This document shows, in pieces, positions 12,676 through 23,924 of a stretch of DNA of 64,000 bases. A model generated the notes under the pieces. The model did no database searches. It was not told where the DNA came from and worked only from the letters and a program-made list of their open reading frames with translations. Made by a program: the position numbers and the translations under genes. How positions within the stretch are numbered: position 1 is the first letter of the stretch; every line of letters begins with the position of its first letter. Origin of the DNA: Blastomussa wellsi (Eukaryota; Cnidaria; Anthozoa; Scleractinia; Plerogyridae); assembly GCA_947652115.1 (NCBI GenBank), contig OX393568.1, forward strand, positions 10,042,270 through 10,106,269. The letters are read 5' to 3'.

Positions 12676-15600
12676 TTACAAAAAGGGTGCCCAAGTTGTT
12701 TCGAATTTATTTAGTGACTTGTTTTTTATAGCTATTGTGCGCATGATATCTAACTTGTTTTTTAAACGTAGAAGAAAGCAATCAAAGCTCAGCCTGTCAT
12801 CGCAGACACTTGTTGTGAAAATGTGATATTTGGCAATGATAAGAATGTAATTGAGCACTCTCTTATTCTTCGCATTCTGGTGCCAGCCAGATAAAATCAC
12901 ATTTGCAGATAGGACAATTGTTTCAGAAATTTTTTCTTCCCACCATCGCGTAAATTTTTCCCAAAAGAGGAGCGATTCGCTGCAATTGTATAACATGTGA
13001 ACAAGCGATTGTTTTTCTAACTTGCACAATGAGCATATATCATCATCTACAAGGCCGGCGCGAAATAAACTGGAGCGACATGGCAAAATATTATGTATTA
13101 TATTATACTGGAAGGCAATAAGCTTCGTTTCTTTGGTAACTGAGAAAGGAAGCAAGTAGACGTCGTGAATATTCTCTTTGGTGAATCCGTAATCTAGAAT
13201 TTTGTTTTCATTTGTCGGCGGTATAAAAGTTCTTTCAAGGATGTTTTTGTATGCAGTTCGAGTGCTGGGATTTGTTAATGGAATGGAAGTTTCAGGAGAA
13301 GCAGTTTGTATTGGTTTGTTTGAATTCCGGATTGACCTTTTCCACTTGTTTGGAATAGCTTTTATAAGACCGTGGTACAAGGTGAATGGTGTATCGATGT
13401 TAAATTTTTGTTTGAAGTTGGCCAAAGACAGAAACTCTCGGTTTGCATTTAGTAGGTCCTGGACCTGTACAATATCATGATGGAACCAGCTACTGTAAAA
13501 TAATGATTTTTTGTCAACCAAAATGTTTTGGTTGTTCCAAATAATTTCATATTCTGGGGGTGTTCTGCTACATGGCGTCAGTAATTTGTAATCTTGCCAG
13601 TACCTCAGTACGAATTGGTAAAAAGTTGGGAGATTTTTAAGGTCGAGTAGTTTAGAGTCGTAATCACAATTTGTTAAAAAGGACAGACCGCCATATTGAA
13701 CTAAAGCTTGCTCCGGAATTATTTTCCAAGAGGCGTCACCTTCATCTTTTATTCTTTTGATCCAGGCTATTTTAAAAGCCTTTTCCATAATTTCAAAGTC
13801 CATCATTTTCAGTCCGCCATGTTTCTTTTCGGCAATTATTGTTTTCTTCTTTATTTTTGCAGGTTTGCCTTCCCAAATGAAGTTAAAAGTGAGTTTATTG
13901 ATTCTCTCCACCAAGAGTGGGGGGATAGGGAGCACGGACGTACTATAAATAATTTTAGATAAGCCCAGGGACTTGACAATTTTTATTCTTCCGATCAAAG
14001 TGAGATTTCGTCGCCTCCACGCGTTTAGAACTTTTTCTATGTTTTTGATCTTTTCCTCAAAATTTAGCCTGTTCGCGTGTTGTTCATCATAAGAGAAATG
14101 TACACCGAGGGCCTGCACAGGCTCTTTTGGCCATTTAAAATTGTATGGGGTTTCTCGGCAGTTTCTCCAAGAACCTAGCCACAAGGCCTCGGTTTTAGAG
14201 GTATTGATTTCCAGTCCACAGTTTGTTTTGAATTCCTCTAAAAGTTTCAATAATTGAGTTACTGACTCACAGTCACGAACAAAAATCGTGGTGTCATCAG
14301 CGTACTGCGTGATTTTAATTTCTTTTTGGCCAACGTTTATGCCGTTGATAGTGGTATCATTTTTTACGGCCCTGGCAAAAAGCTCAATTCCAATCACGAA
14401 CAGGAGACCCGATAACGGGCAACCTTGTCTTACTCCCCGTTGAAGGGGAAAAAATTCCGACGCGTGGCCGTTGTTTAAAACACAGCTAGAGACTTGGTGG
14501 TATAATATAGCAAACCAGTTTAACAGATCAGGACCAAAATTAAAGAGCTTTAAAGCAGCGTTGATGTAATTCCATTCGATTGTGTCAAAAGCCTTTCGAA
14601 AATCCAGAAAAATTGCGATTCCTGTTTTTTCCATGGTTTTTGTGTAAAACATAATATCTTGTATTAGCCTGATGTTTTCGCCAATAAAGCGGCCTTTAAT
14701 GTAGCCAGTTTGGTCATGGTTTATTATTTTGGGGAGTATTTTCTCTAATCTCTTTGCAATTGCCTTAGTAAGAATCTTATAGTCAACATTGAGTAATGAA
14801 ATTGGTCTAAGGTTTTCCAAAAGTGTCTTATCCTTGTCTTTTTTCGGAATAAGCGAGATTATTCCACGCCTCTGACTAATAGAAAGGATTCCTTTTTGGA
14901 AAGCGTAATTGAAACTGGAAGTCATGTCCGCTTTTAGCTCTGGCCAGAAGAATTTATAAAATTCACTTGTAAACCCGTCTGTTCCGGGAGATTTGTTATT
15001 CTTGAATTCTTTTATTGCATTTAGGCCCTCATCTTCAGAGAGAAGACCTTCACAAGATTCCATTTCTTCTTGTGTTAGTGGTGTAATATTTTGTGGCTTG
15101 AAAAAAGGCGATTCAAGGAAGGTGTCATTGTCTATGTTTTGGGATTTGTAAAGTGATTCGTAAAAGCGTTTCTCTTCTTCTAATATGGCAAATTGGTCAT
15201 TAACATACTTATTGTCACCAATTTTCAGCTTTGTTACAGTTTTTCTGATATGGTTCCGCTTTTCAATGTTGAAAAAGTACCTGGTGTTACGTTCACCATG
15301 CTCGTGCCATCGTGCTTTACTTCTGAGAATTGCACCTTTTGTCCTTTGGTGCATTATCTCTTTTAGGCGCAAATTAGTGGCGTAAAGCTCGTTTAAAATT
15401 CTTTTGTCACTCGGGTTTTTTTCCGAGTCCTGCAAAAGTTTGTTTGCCTTCTTTTGCAGCAACAATTCTTCTCTTTCGCGTTTCTTCATTTTAATTTTGG
15501 AGTATTTGATCGTAAAGCCACGGATTTCCATCTTAATTAAATCCCATTTTAACCCAAGATCCTCGACATTGGCGTATTTTTCCTTATATTCACGTATATT

Positions 15601-16452
15601 TTCACGTAGCTTGTTCACATAACGAGAGTCTTCTAAAAGAGAGCTGTTAAATTTCCAGAAGCCTGGGCCTTTATCCTGCTTTAGCTCCTCTGATTTGAGA
15701 TGCAAAAAGATTGCGGAATGGTCGGTTTCGGGTGCATTCAATATTTTACAGGCTGTGGTCAGGTCGCCAAGATCTTTGGAGATAAGAAAGAAGTCAAGGC
15801 GACATTGAATTTTGAGGGATTTGTTTCTCCAAGTAAAGCGTATTGTCTCGGGATTTAGATTTCGCCAGATATCGAATAAGTTATAAAGATTCATAATTTC
15901 TTCGATTTTCTTGATCACGAGAATTTTTTTTGAAACTGGATTTCCACCCTGCTTGTCCTTATCTTGTAGAGCGCAGTTAAAATCTCCGCCTATTATAATG
16001 TGTTCCTGAGCAAATTCCTGAAGAATATGTTGGAGGTCATTAAAGAAGACCAGCTGTTGATTGAGATCATTGGGGGCGTAAATGTTTACAAGAACTACGT
16101 GCGAATCGTTAACCATTGCGTCTAAGATGATATGTCTGCCATTATTGTCAGAAATTACTTTTTCTATTTTGAAATCTACTTTTGGATTGACAAGAATCAT
16201 GACACCTTTGCTGTGAGAGGAGCCAGGACTGAAAAAGACTTTACCGCCCCATTCAGCTTCCCAAGTTTTGGCGCAATCTTTAGAACTATAGGTTTCTTGT
16301 AGAAATGTGAAATGGTTGTTTTGATTATGCAGCCACCTGAAAATGGAGCGTCGTTTAATTGATTTGTTTAGACCTCTAACATTTAGAGATTCGCATTTAA
16401 TATTTGCGTTCTGTAGCGGGCTCATTATGCGTGTACATACAATATGTAACAC
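12676..16452 (-). CDS. LINE ORF2: apurinic-type endonuclease and reverse transcriptase
   Basis: A 1258-residue ORF2 without a stop, within the usual length for L1/Tx1 elements. The N-terminal endonuclease shows LNVRGLN, the active-site Glu in LQETYSS, VNIYAPN, GGDFNCAL and the closing TDHSAIF; it would nick the target DNA. The reverse transcriptase follows, with FLDFRKAFDTIEW, RRGVRQGCPLSGLL and catalytic QYADDTTIF, and makes cDNA from the nicked end. The C-terminus has a Cys/His knuckle, CSLCKLEKQSLVHMLYNC. The start is at 16452; a second in-frame ATG at 16425 (MSPLQNAN) is an alternative. It lies 372 bp downstream of ORF1. All catalytic residues I can check are present. Confidence 0.95.
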   Translation of the reverse strand: MLHIVCTRIMSPLQNANIKCESLNVRGLNKSIKRRSIFRWLHNQNNHFTFLQETYSSKDCAKTWEAEWGGKVFFSPGSSHSKGVMILVNPKVDFKIEKVISDNNGRHIILDAMVNDSHVVLVNIYAPNDLNQQLVFFNDLQHILQEFAQEHIIIGGDFNCALQDKDKQGGNPVSKKILVIKKIEEIMNLYNLFDIWRNLNPETIRFTWRNKSLKIQCRLDFFLISKDLGDLTTACKILNAPETDHSAIFLHLKSEELKQDKGPGFWKFNSSLLEDSRYVNKLRENIREYKEKYANVEDLGLKWDLIKMEIRGFTIKYSKIKMKKREREELLLQKKANKLLQDSEKNPSDKRILNELYATNLRLKEIMHQRTKGAILRSKARWHEHGERNTRYFFNIEKRNHIRKTVTKLKIGDNKYVNDQFAILEEEKRFYESLYKSQNIDNDTFLESPFFKPQNITPLTQEEMESCEGLLSEDEGLNAIKEFKNNKSPGTDGFTSEFYKFFWPELKADMTSSFNYAFQKGILSISQRRGIISLIPKKDKDKTLLENLRPISLLNVDYKILTKAIAKRLEKILPKIINHDQTGYIKGRFIGENIRLIQDIMFYTKTMEKTGIAIFLDFRKAFDTIEWNYINAALKLFNFGPDLLNWFAILYHQVSSCVLNNGHASEFFPLQRGVRQGCPLSGLLFVIGIELFARAVKNDTTINGINVGQKEIKITQYADDTTIFVRDCESVTQLLKLLEEFKTNCGLEINTSKTEALWLGSWRNCRETPYNFKWPKEPVQALGVHFSYDEQHANRLNFEEKIKNIEKVLNAWRRRNLTLIGRIKIVKSLGLSKIIYSTSVLPIPPLLVERINKLTFNFIWEGKPAKIKKKTIIAEKKHGGLKMMDFEIMEKAFKIAWIKRIKDEGDASWKIIPEQALVQYGGLSFLTNCDYDSKLLDLKNLPTFYQFVLRYWQDYKLLTPCSRTPPEYEIIWNNQNILVDKKSLFYSSWFHHDIVQVQDLLNANREFLSLANFKQKFNIDTPFTLYHGLIKAIPNKWKRSIRNSNKPIQTASPETSIPLTNPSTRTAYKNILERTFIPPTNENKILDYGFTKENIHDVYLLPFSVTKETKLIAFQYNIIHNILPCRSSLFRAGLVDDDICSLCKLEKQSLVHMLYNCSESLLFWEKFTRWWEEKISETIVLSANVILSGWHQNAKNKRVLNYILIIAKYHIFTTSVCDDRLSFDCFLLRLKNKLDIMRTIAIKNKSLNKFETTWAPFL

Positions 16453-16824
16453 TCAAGGGACTGCATTGGGCTAAGATTTTGAATGCTTTCATTAATCAAA
16501 AGCTCGGATGTGTGATTCACAGAGCCTGCATATTTGATGATGTGAACAAATATGAAACAAAGATCAAAAAGACAGCATTTTAGGCAAGAAAAAAACAACA
16601 AACCTAAACAGTAAAGAAAAATACAAAAAACATGCAAAAACAACATACACACAAATAATCTAAAACAGGCTCAAGAAGGCCCTAAACGCACCGTTGCCGA
16701 TTTAGGTTAGCGTTTTTTGACTGGATGCTAAACACGCGATTTCAGACTATACGTGTAACTTCTTATTCTACGTTAGGAGTAGGATGGATATAATGTCAAT
16801 TGATATAAAGTCTCCTTTACCTTG

Positions 16825-17637
16825 TTACGTGTATTTTGTCATTTCGCCTTTTAACTTTTTCAAGTCTTCCTCGCCAACGGTCTTTTGCCTGCCTTCTTCG
16901 TCGATATACTTTAAGGTAGCAGGATAGGCAATAAAAACTTTCCTGTCGTCACCTAACTTCTTTTGGAGGTGTTTCTTGTAGGGCAGAAGCTTCTTTCGTC
17001 GCTCTTGTGTTTTCTTCGCAAAGTCTGCGCTGATACCAATAATGTTCCCGTTATAGGGGTTTCCTTTTAATCTAGCAGCGGCGTTTGCAAGAATCTTCAA
17101 TTTTTCTGTGTGTCTTAAAAAAGCCACATGAATGGGTCTTGGTTTCTTCATGTTGTGTTTTGCGGCGTACGTTGGTGTGCGGTGTGCACGTTCTATTTCA
17201 ACTTGCCCGCATAAAGTTTCCAAAGCCATGTGGTTTGCAATGAAATTCTGGATAAATTCTGCGCAGTCTTGACCTTCCGCTCTTTCCGGGATGTTGTAAA
17301 ATACAAGATTATTTCTTCGAGACCTGTTTCGTAAATCTTCAACTTCTTCTTCTAGTAATTGAAGGTGCTCTTTCTCTGCTTTCTTCTCTATACCTTCTTT
17401 CAAATCTGCTACCTCACTGTTAACTGAGTTTAATCCTCCTTCCAGTTCGAGGACTTTCTGTTTAATGGTGCCCATATCGTCTTCCATTTTGATAAGGCGT
17501 TCGTCAATTTTGTCGAGAAGGTCCAGCTTTTCTAGTCTCCTTTGGATGTCAACCAAGATGGCGTCGCCGACGCCGAGCACATGGTTTTCTTCAGAGCTTG
17601 AGACTCTTGACCTTTTTTCGCTCGGTTTAGGTGGCAT
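16825..17637 (-). CDS. LINE ORF1: coiled-coil RNA-binding protein
   Basis: A 270-residue protein with a basic, Ser-rich start. A long heptad-type coiled coil follows (about residues 30-110, with many Leu/Glu/Lys), then a segment resembling the L1 ORF1p RNA-recognition fold (RRNNLVFYNIPE, later IERAHRTPT and RPIHVAFLRH), then a Lys-rich C-terminal domain. In L1-type elements such proteins trimerise and coat the element RNA. It starts 136 bp from the element's 5' end. No stop or frameshift is seen. Confidence 0.88.
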   Translation of the reverse strand: MPPKPSEKRSRVSSSEENHVLGVGDAILVDIQRRLEKLDLLDKIDERLIKMEDDMGTIKQKVLELEGGLNSVNSEVADLKEGIEKKAEKEHLQLLEEEVEDLRNRSRRNNLVFYNIPERAEGQDCAEFIQNFIANHMALETLCGQVEIERAHRTPTYAAKHNMKKPRPIHVAFLRHTEKLKILANAAARLKGNPYNGNIIGISADFAKKTQERRKKLLPYKKHLQKKLGDDRKVFIAYPATLKYIDEEGRQKTVGEEDLKKLKGEMTKYT

Positions 17638-17773
17638 ACTTGAAGTGTTTAAGCTGTAAGTGGCGATGGGTAGATTTGCCCGTTATTTTAGGCGATAATT
17701 TGTTGTAGATAGGTAGCTTGTATCGGAGCACTTTAAGACTGTCTATTCCATCGGCGTGTCGGGCCCAGTCCCT

Positions 17774-17788
17774 TTCTAAATGACCATT
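17774..17788. repeat. LINE target-site duplication, right copy
   Basis: TTCTAAATGACCATT, identical to 12486-12500. It marks the 5' end of the LINE, and unique host sequence continues to the right. Confidence 0.9.
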
Positions 17789-17855
17789 GTTGGGTTGAAG
17801 GTGTAACCTTGTACATCGCTTAGCGTTGTTACATGAATCTTTCTTCCTCCTGCAG

Positions 17856-17954
17856 GCATACCACGACTGGCTAAAAAGGCATGGTACAGAGGAATTTGAA
17901 CTTCCTGGCCTGGAATACACCAACAAGCAATTGTTTTTTATTGGTTATGCACAG
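17856..17954 (+). CDS. Exon of an M13 (neprilysin/ECE-like) metallopeptidase
   Basis: A 99-bp exon preceded by a pyrimidine tract and TGCAG, and followed by GTTAGC. It encodes 33 residues in phase 0: AYHDWLKRHG, then LPGLEYTNKQLFFIGYAQ. In M13 zinc peptidases this is the conserved segment shortly before the C-terminus (AYxxW ... LPGL ... TNxQLFF ... AQ). M13 enzymes are type II membrane or secreted zinc endopeptidases that cut small peptides. The catalytic HExxH and GENIAD exons would lie upstream and are not in the window, unless moved beyond 12.5 kb by the LINE, where I did not find them. This is one of the few host-gene pieces visible. Confidence 0.85.
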
Positions 17955-18049
17955 GTTAGCTGGTTTTCCGAATAAAATCGAATGTACACTGATTTTTCCA
18001 ATATTTGAAAATATAAAAGTAAATATACAATCCTTTATTGAATTTCTAG

Positions 18050-18126
18050 GAGTATTGTAGTCATTCCCGACTAAAAACAGAGTACATCGCCACGCTGAGT
18101 GAGATTCATGCACCGCCCAAGTTCAG
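18050..18126 (+). CDS. Next exon of the M13 metallopeptidase
   Basis: A 77-bp exon with acceptor TTTCTAG and donor GTTTGT. It joins the previous exon in phase 0 and ends in phase 2. It encodes EYCSHSRLKTEY, then SEIHAPPKFR, the counterpart of the M13 segment that follows the AQ motif, has a conserved Cys and ends at a xPxxFR turn. The intron between the two exons is only 95 bp. The last exon, expected to carry the final C-terminal Cys and Trp, was not found to the right within the readable sequence. Confidence 0.83.
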
Positions 18127-19265
18127 GTTTGTTGGTGGTTGTTCAGTCTTTGTCTAAATGAGAAGTACAGTGAAATCCAACAGAGACTAGAAGACACCTA
18201 GAAGCGGACACTAACCTCTAACAAACCGTAGACCTTACTGAGGAATAATGACCCAGAGGATGAGCCAGCATTGTACAGTATAGACCTTATTCCATTATGG
18301 CGGCTGATTAATCATTCTTTTATATGCATTTGTATATATATCAATTTGCCCTCTACAGCATGAGCAAAATTCAATTATTGCTACTCGAAAGTGAGGCTAA
18401 AAGGGCCAATTTACATGTGTATAAAGCAGCGGTCATTTTGGAATAAGCGTATGCCTCGAACAACCTAAGGCAGTAAGTAGTTTATGATTTAGTCAGCCAT
18501 ACGGCACTTCAAAGGACTTCTGCTGATTTTTAGTGCAGAATGCACGTTTGTGATGGTGCGGTCGTTGCTTATGACTAACTTCTAAACTATGGTGTAAACT
18601 TTAATTGCTGATTAATTAATATTAGTTACGTATGTAATTATCCATATGAAGGGATTAGGAGGTAGCGAGCCCCTCGCTGTGTTCACAAAGTAAAAGGCCG
18701 AGAAAGGTATATATTTGGTTCAAAAAACCCTATGTTTGCCTTGTTGTAGTATTCTTTCTTGAACGTGCTTGAATGCATGCCCAAAAAACATCACGAGACT
18801 GACCGTGACCAATTTGATGGTGAAATATGTTCTTTCGCCTCAGTGAATTGGTCTGTGAATAACACAGCTTGCATGGAAGTTTCAGACTTTTCAATTATTA
18901 TTAGTTCCAAGCATAGATGTAAAATGGTAATTTGTGAAGCGAAAGTCATTAATATATGGCTCGTTATTTTTTTTGTATTATATTATTTTTCCTTGTTATG
19001 AAATTACAAAGTATGCTAACCCCCACCTCCCTCCCCCCTCATCACGAGCACGCACACACCACAACACCCACTCACACCACGACACAAACTCCCACCGGTG
19101 ACAAAATCGCTTAGACAGAAATTATAAAGATATTTGTTAATAAATCAAAAATAATAAAAATGATAATAAAATAAATAATAATTGTGCACGTTTCAATAAA
19201 TTATTCATCTTCAAAACCACACTTGCTCCATTTCAAAGAGTGAGCTTGCCACTTGTTTTTCCAAT
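18127..19265. other. AT-rich intronic or intergenic sequence
   Basis: Downstream of the last recognised peptidase exon. No frame with a family signature is seen, and ORFs here look accidental. A C/A-rich low-complexity patch lies at about 19020-19095. Confidence 0.4.
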
Positions 19266-19271
19266 TAATAT

Positions 19272-19295
19272 AATATATATATATATATATATATA
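19272..19295. repeat. (AT)n microsatellite
   Basis: Uninterrupted AT repeat of about 24 bp, directly beyond the 3' limit of the decayed LINE on its right. Confidence 0.85.
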
Positions 19296-22054
19296 GACTG
19301 ACTTGATTCTTAGTAATAAAACATTAAAGAGAGGTTTAGAATTATTGGTCCGACAATAGTATATGTACTGCTTTGCGATAAGAATAATGTGATTAAACAG
19401 CAAATAGTAACCTTTCCTTTGCCAGTCACCAAATATAATATGTACCTATCAAAAACTTTCTGGTTATCTACGACAAGTTGAATTTCGTCCTGAAGGTGAA
19501 AAGGACTTTTATTCACGTATCCATTTATTTTCAGGGACTGTCGCCACGGTGCAGGGATAGCGTCTATTAAAGACATTAGATCAAAGACGTCTTTTGGAAA
19601 AAAATCCAACTGACGTAAATTGCATTGAAAAATAAATCGATTATTTTCTGTTACGAAATCACCTATTCTGAATAATCCCTTATTAGCCAAGCTTTGATTG
19701 TATATAGATTTACCATTGATACAGATGAATTTGTTGTTCCAAATAACAGTGTTGGATATTTCTTCGTGTGACAGCTCAGGTACCCAATTACGTGTGGCTG
19801 CGAGCATTGCGCGAAGCACTCAAAGCATTCTTTTGCAACTTTGGAAGATTAATCGGAAGCTTTAAGCATAGAATAAACTTATCCCCAACAGGTTTCAGGT
19901 AGTGTAATAAAATAGTTTTCCAATGAGAAGGTTCATCTCTTGCAAAATATTATTCTCAGAGTCTTAATTATAGATTCTAAGTGCGGGGCTTTCAGCCCCC
20001 CATCTTTTGTATCACTGATTAGAGATACATGTTTTACTTTGTCTTTACCTTTCCATATAAAATCAAAAATAATCCTGTTGGCTTTAATAATAACTTCTGG
20101 CTATACAAATTGAACCAGCACGATACATTAACATCGGGATCACGAAGGTTTTTACAATCTGAATTCTTCCAATGATTGTCAGGTTCCTCCACCTCCAAAA
20201 CTGGAATTTTGTTTAAATAACATTTATTATTTCCTTAAAGTTTAATCTGTTTCTCAGACGGCAGTTATAAGAAAAATACACTCCTAATATTTTTACCGCT
20301 TCCTTAATCTCAGTGTTTAAAATACTTGGGTCTTCTGCTGGGGCCGCCCACGTATTTCCCAAGATGACAATTTCTGTTTTAGTAAGATTTATAATAAGGC
20401 CTGCACAATTTTCGAGGTTTGACATAACATCTAATTGGTGTTTGAGAGATCTATCGTGTAACAACCGCTAGTCTTCTCAGTATAAACAATGCTTTAATAG
20501 AACAAACTTCTCAAACTCGAGCTGACAACGTGGTAATTCAAAGTGTTGCTAATGCGCATGTGCGAACTGAACTATGTTGCATATCTCGGAATACTGGACT
20601 GGATATTACATATCGTTCCTCAGGAAAAGAGTTAGATCATCTGCAAAAATCTCAAGTTTAATTTGAATTCCATCAACAACAATTCCTTGAATATCATCAA
20701 TCCCGCGTATAATTGGATCTCCTTGTAATTCATACCTCTTTGTATTTGAAAAGGTCTAGTAGATAAACCATTATTCAAAACACTACTTGTGATATTTTGA
20801 TAAAAAGTACGTCTCCACTGAATGAACGGGGGAACAAAATTGAAAGCAGCCAGCGTGCTATATAACAAGTTCCCTTTTACCGAATCAAAGGCTTTCTGAA
20901 AATCTACTGCTAGCATCTTACCGTGAATCCCATAGCTTTCTGTATATTCGAGTATGTCATCAATCGTCCTTATTGCGTCGTTGATTGTTCTTCCTTTTAC
21001 GTACGCAAGCTGATTATGATGGATAATTTTAGGTAGGACAGTCTGTAGTCTCAGGGCAATAGCTTTAGATCCAATCTTGACATCTACATAAAATCAATGA
21101 AATCGGTCTCCAATTTGAAATTTTACGTTTATCTTTCTTTTCTATCAAAGTTATTGTTACTTGTTTTTGTGAGCTTGATAATTCACAATGATCAAATGAG
21201 TAAGTGAGACTATCCAAAAGGAGTTCACCGAGCGTTTCCCAATACGTAGTGTAAAACTCGACTGTAAGGCCATCGTTACCTGGCGATTTATTGTTTTGAA
21301 AGGATCGCAGACTCTTAAAGCATTCAGTCTTCCCTCACACAAGTAGCATCCTTGCTAGATAACTCAGGGAATCCCTGAGGCTGTAAAAGTGGACTTAATA
21401 CATCGCCGTCGTCGGGACTCTTCAATTGTCCTTCGTTTTGAGACTATTATAAAAGTTTTCCACTTCCTTCATAATTCTTTTGGGGTCAGAGGTAAGGAAA
21501 CCGTCTTCGGTGTATGCTTTACGGATACAACTCTTCGATTTTTGGTGAGTTTCAAGGTTTAGAAAATACTTACAACTTTTTTTTCCTTGCTCGCACCAAT
21601 TTGCTCTAGAACGTATTATCGCCCCCCTTGCTAGATGCTCATAAAACAATTCATACTCCGCTCGGAGGGTTTCCGATTTTTCTGTATTTTTAGTACAATG
21701 GTATCTCTACAATCATTCTCACGCTGAGTCTTCTATTGTTTTCAATCTCTGCTTTCTTGCATTAGCTTTTACTTTGCTATACTTAATCGACACTTGCCTT
21801 ATTCGGTATTTAGTCAAATCCCTAAAGAACTATCTTGTCATTAACCTCAGTCTATAAACTCCTCGCGCTACACTGGCACACTCTGAGTTATAAGCTTACG
21901 AAAATCAGGATCATCTAATAAACTTGCATTAAATTTCCAATACGATGGACCGTGCCTTTGTTCCTCAATACTATTAAAATGAAGCACGATAGCCGACTCG
22001 TCGGGATTTATGGCGGGAGTTATATCGACACCTTGTACATTCTCCTGGTACTAG

Positions 22055-22717
22055 TCAGTAATCTAATCTCTGTTGGATAAAAGGATTCTTCTGTCTACAT
22101 GTAAAGCGTTTACATTCTGGATTTCTTACACGCCAAATATCCATTAACTCAAAATTTAAACATATATCTTGAATATTCTTTACAGAATCTTTCTTTGTGG
22201 GGTCACCACCAGAGCAATCCCAATCAGGATCAAGAGTAACATTGAAATCCCCACCTAATACTATTTTTTGCTCAGCACCATCACGAAACCTCTCTATCAA
22301 TATGTTTAGGGCGCTAAAAAATTCGCATTGATCTTTAACCTTATTGGGTGCATAAATATTGACAAATAAAAAGTCCGATCCCTGCACAGTGGCATCAATG
22401 ACGATGAAACGGCCTTCGGTATCTAATACAGACGATTTAAGATCGAATTCTAGATCATCTTTTATTATTATCATCACTCCACAACTGTGATTGGTACCAT
22501 GAGAATAAAACATCTTACCTTTAAATTGTGTTTTCCAGAGAGATTCTATCTCTTTCGTGCTGTACGTTTCGTGGAGAAAAATGACGTCCACATTTTGCTT
22601 GTTTAACCACAGAAACAGAGCTTTCCTCTTTGTAGATGAACGAATCCCTCGAACATTAAGAGAAATCAATTTAAAATCAACATTATCTTTGCTGAAGGAA
22701 TTTAAAGCGTGAACCAC
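22055..22717 (-). pseudogene. ORF2 endonuclease piece of the decayed LINE
   Basis: 220 codons remain open: LNVRGIRSSTKRKALF, FLHETYSTKE with the active-site Glu, FVNIYAPNK and LGGDFNVTL. These are the apurinic-endonuclease motifs also found in the intact LINE ORF2 at 12676-16452. A stop at about 22055 ends the frame before the closing SDH-type motif. RT sequence continues beyond it in other frames. Confidence 0.85.
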
Positions 22718-23082
22718 ATATTATACAAACTTGTTGAAACGTGCATACAAAGTTGATAAAACATTGCGATTATCACCGAAACAATATTATTTGATATACA
22801 TAAAGACAATAAACATGAAAACAATGAACAACAAAACACACATAAAAACATTAAGAAAAGCAGTAGATATTCTATATCCTTGTGCTACCTTGGGATTTAA
22901 GGACCGAATTTGTTTCTCTACAATATGCAAAGTTCGCATTCTACGCCGTTATCAAAATCATCCGTGTAACAAAGATTTTAAACACTCAAACACCATCTTT
23001 GGCCACAATTTCTTCCTCCTATCTCGTATTTCTTCCGGAAAATCAGAATAAACTTTCACATCTGATTCCTGCCCTAGATCTC

Positions 23083-23706
23083 TCACATTTTTATCGACCT
23101 TGGCTGCCCTGACTTCTTTTTCCCGAGTCTGTGGACCCGCTGAAACTCTATGTTTCTTGCAACTTCTAACTCTAATTCATTCTCCAGAAACCTGTAAACC
23201 ACTTCACATGTATTCTCTATGCCCTGAGCTTCTTCGTGGAGGCCGAAAAAGCGTAAATTCTCTCTCCTGCTGTAGACATTTTGATATATAATTCGGTCTT
23301 CCAAGCCCTTAACTCTGTCTTTAGTTTGTTGCTCTCTCATCTTCATTTCCTCAATATCTGCATTGGTAGACGTCAAACCCGCTTCCATCTCCTGTATCGT
23401 CTCCCCCATCTTCTTAGCTTTTTCCTCAAAGCATACCATACTCGCTTGAATCTTGTTTACCGCGATCTCCAGGCTAGAAATCTTAGCGAGAGCTCCTTCC
23501 ATAGTTTGTAATTTCGTCTTCATCCGATCAACTCTGTCAAGGATTTGTTGAAGCTGTTGACCAATCCTGTCAGTCATCGTTAAAGCTTTCAGAACTTGGT
23601 CGTCACTATCATCGAGCGGTCCCTCGCTAAGCTCGCTTATAGCAGAATTCGAAAGCGTCGTATTAAAACTCGAGACGAAGATCCGCTTACCATTTACACG
23701 TTCCAC
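23083..23706 (-). pseudogene. ORF1 coiled-coil piece of the decayed LINE
   Basis: 207 codons. An N-terminal Ser-rich segment is followed by a long coiled coil (about residues 50-130) and an ORF1p-like RRENLRFFGLHEE segment, then FQRVHRLGKKK. The frame closes prematurely at about 23083, and the expected C-terminal domain is recognisable only in pieces beyond. It corresponds to the intact ORF1 at 16825-17637. Confidence 0.8.
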
Positions 23707-23924
23707 TATCTGAATTAGAACTCTTACTTGTTCTCGTTCGCTTGAGAGTTTTCACGCTCGCCTTCGCCATGAAAACCAAAGAATAACTAACTGAAAAGTT
23801 GAAATTTACGGGAGCAGAATGAAAAACGCCTTCACTCGCTCATGGCCAGTCCCAGTCCACAGGCTCGTTATTGGCAAAAATGCCACCTCGACCATCATCC
23901 AGAATTCAAGACATACGTAATAAA

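Larger units (their letters stand above)
12501..17773 (-). mobile_element. Full-length Tx1/L1-type LINE with both ORFs open
   Basis: A 5.27-kb non-LTR retrotransposon on the minus strand. It starts at 17773 with a short 5' UTR of about 136 bp, then ORF1 and ORF2, and ends in a 20-nt A tail (T run 12501-12520 on the plus strand). Exact 15-bp TSDs flank it at 12486-12500 and 17774-17788. The layout (coiled-coil ORF1, apurinic endonuclease plus RT in ORF2, poly(A), long TSD) is that of the L1/Tx1 group and of target-primed reverse transcription. Open ORFs, a clean tail and perfect TSDs indicate a young insertion. Confidence 0.93.
19300..23800 (-). mobile_element. Decayed Tx1/L1-type LINE
   Basis: Minus-strand LINE of the same general type as the intact copy, but with many stops and frameshifts. 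The pieces are in order: ORF1 (23706-23083), endonuclease (22717-22055), RT pieces near 21650-20630 (NNKSPGNDGLTVEFY-like region about 21290-21230; FQKAFDSVKGN about 20910-20880), and a late ORF2 piece at 19819-19310. The 3' end is missing or eroded and there is no clear poly(A). The flanking (AT)n replaces it. No TSD was found. Confidence 0.82.

Noticed and set aside
19021..19095. C/A-rich patch as a coding or regulatory region
   Set aside because: Low complexity, no frame or motif.
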